From Shinisaurus crocodilurus (Eukaryota > Chordata > Lepidosauria > Squamata > Shinisauridae): 64,000 nt of DNA. A model generated the notes under the pieces. It was not told where the DNA came from. It saw only the letters and a program-made list of their open reading frames with translations, and made no database searches. The stretch is from assembly GCA_021292165.1 (NCBI GenBank), contig JAHFWL010000180.1:16001-80000 (forward strand), given 5' to 3'. Below are positions 63,166 to 64,000 of the stretch, piece by piece. The position numbers and the translations under genes were made by a program. The stretch's first letter is position 1. Every line of letters begins with the position of its first letter.

Positions 63166-63169
63166 ATAT

Positions 63170-63610
63170 TTATTTGTAGCTGTCTCTCAAGAAGTTATAC
63201 ATTATAAAACTCTTGGTAGAGACAAGAGGATTGGATGCCATAAAGGAAAGCGTGCCTGGAGAATTAAAAGACTTTAGTCACTTGTGGAAAGAAGGCTTAA
63301 AATGACTTATTTTATGGCTGCTTTCTGCCGTTTGAGTGATGTACCATGTATTGGTTGTATTTATAACTCAATCGCTTCTCCCAGTTTCATTGTACCTTTT
63401 ATGATGCTTGCGGCTTTATGATACTTCATCATTTCTCTCCCCCCTCCCCCGGTCTCCTTCCTCAGATTCATTAACCCCCATTGTGGGTGGAGCTAACGAC
63501 AATAGAAATACGTCGTTTTTGGAGAATAAGGTTGAAGACAGGCACTAACGTTTTAAGAGGAGCTTGGTTTGGTCTTGATCTTGTACTGCTGCCCTCGAAA
63601 TGCACCTACA
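63170..63610. other. unique stretch, nothing recognised
   Basis: No repeat family or exon seen. Confidence 0.4.
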
Positions 63611-63611
63611 T

Positions 63612-64000
63612 AGAACCATAGAATCATAGAAAAGTAGAGTTGGAAGGGGCCTACAAGGCCATCGAGTCCAACCCCCTGCTCAATGCAGGAATCCAGGTCA
63701 AAGCATCCCTGACAGATGGCCGTCCGGCTGCGCCTTGAATGCCTCCAGAGTGGGAGAGCCCACCACCTCCCTAGGTAGTTGCTTCCATTGTCTTATTGCT
63801 CTGACGGTCAGGAAATCTTTCCTGATGTTTAGGTGGAATCTGGATTCCTGGCCCACTTGAGCCCATTATTCCGTGTCCTGCAAACTGGGATGATCGAGAA
63901 GAGATCCTGGCCCTCCTCTGTGTGACAACCCTTCAAGTACTGGAAGCTGGAAGAGTGCGATCATATCTCCCCTCAGTCTCCTCTTCTGAAGGCTAAACAT
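63612..64000 (-). mobile_element. CR1 LINE 3' end (subfamily a), runs off the window
   Basis: ATAGAATCATAGAAAAGTAG tail, then the 3' UTR and reversed ORF2 tail; CTCCTCTTCTGAAGGCTAAA is at the window edge. A short internal duplication (CTGGAAGCTGGAAGAG) lies near 63942. Confidence 0.93.

Noticed and set aside
1..64000. endogenous retrovirus
   Set aside because: No LTR pairs, primer-binding site, polypurine tract or gag/pol/env-like frames were seen; all reverse-transcription relics are LINE tails.

Overview
The window reads as non-coding, repeat-dense nuclear DNA of a squamate reptile, most likely a lizard. The organism call rests on repeats: about sixteen Sauria SINE copies with a BovB-type 3' end, two CR1 subfamilies, L2 tails, one L1 fragment, and many short hAT and pogo/Tigger-type DNA transposons. 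I found no open reading frame that supports a host protein-coding gene, no rRNA or tRNA gene, no CRISPR array and no bacterial-type operon. The few long reading frames belong to retroelement tails, a transposase relic, or low-complexity GC-rich and microsatellite DNA.

Layout. 0-10 kb: a GC-rich block inside a 35-bp inverted repeat, Sauria SINEs, CR1 pieces and two related palindromic elements (6.6-7.2 and 9.07-9.45 kb). 10-20 kb: the first 5S-derived SINE, a pogo-type MITE, two hAT families side by side at 14.2-15.7 kb, and a triple nest (MITE in L1 in palindromic DNA element) at 16.2-17.0 kb. 20-30 kb: the longest CR1 tail reading frame, two minisatellites inside decayed elements, and a CR1 copy broken by two hAT insertions with exact or near-exact 8-bp duplications. 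30-42 kb: L2 tails, a 72-bp minisatellite split by a 5S SINE, and a 1.28-kb pogo-type element filled with GC-rich palindromic sequence. 42-53 kb: three palindromic elements in a row, two more hAT families and a long stretch of unique sequence. 53-64 kb: Sauria SINEs, a third GAGTC-rich hAT copy, a non-LTR tail coding a zinc finger, L2 tails and a CR1 copy running off the right end.

The repeats work in partnerships. Three SINE families each carry a 3' end matching a LINE: 5S-SINE with CR1 (octamer-tail subfamily), a tRNA-type SINE with the second CR1 subfamily, and Sauria SINE with BovB. BovB itself is not seen here. Between repeats lie unique AT-rich blocks with clustered TAAT/ATTA motifs, as in introns or gene deserts near developmental genes. 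This is inference; which gene is nearby cannot be told from the sequence. The best candidates for something little described are the 5S-CR1 SINE, the GAGTC-rich hAT family with its transposase relic, and the GC-rich pogo element.
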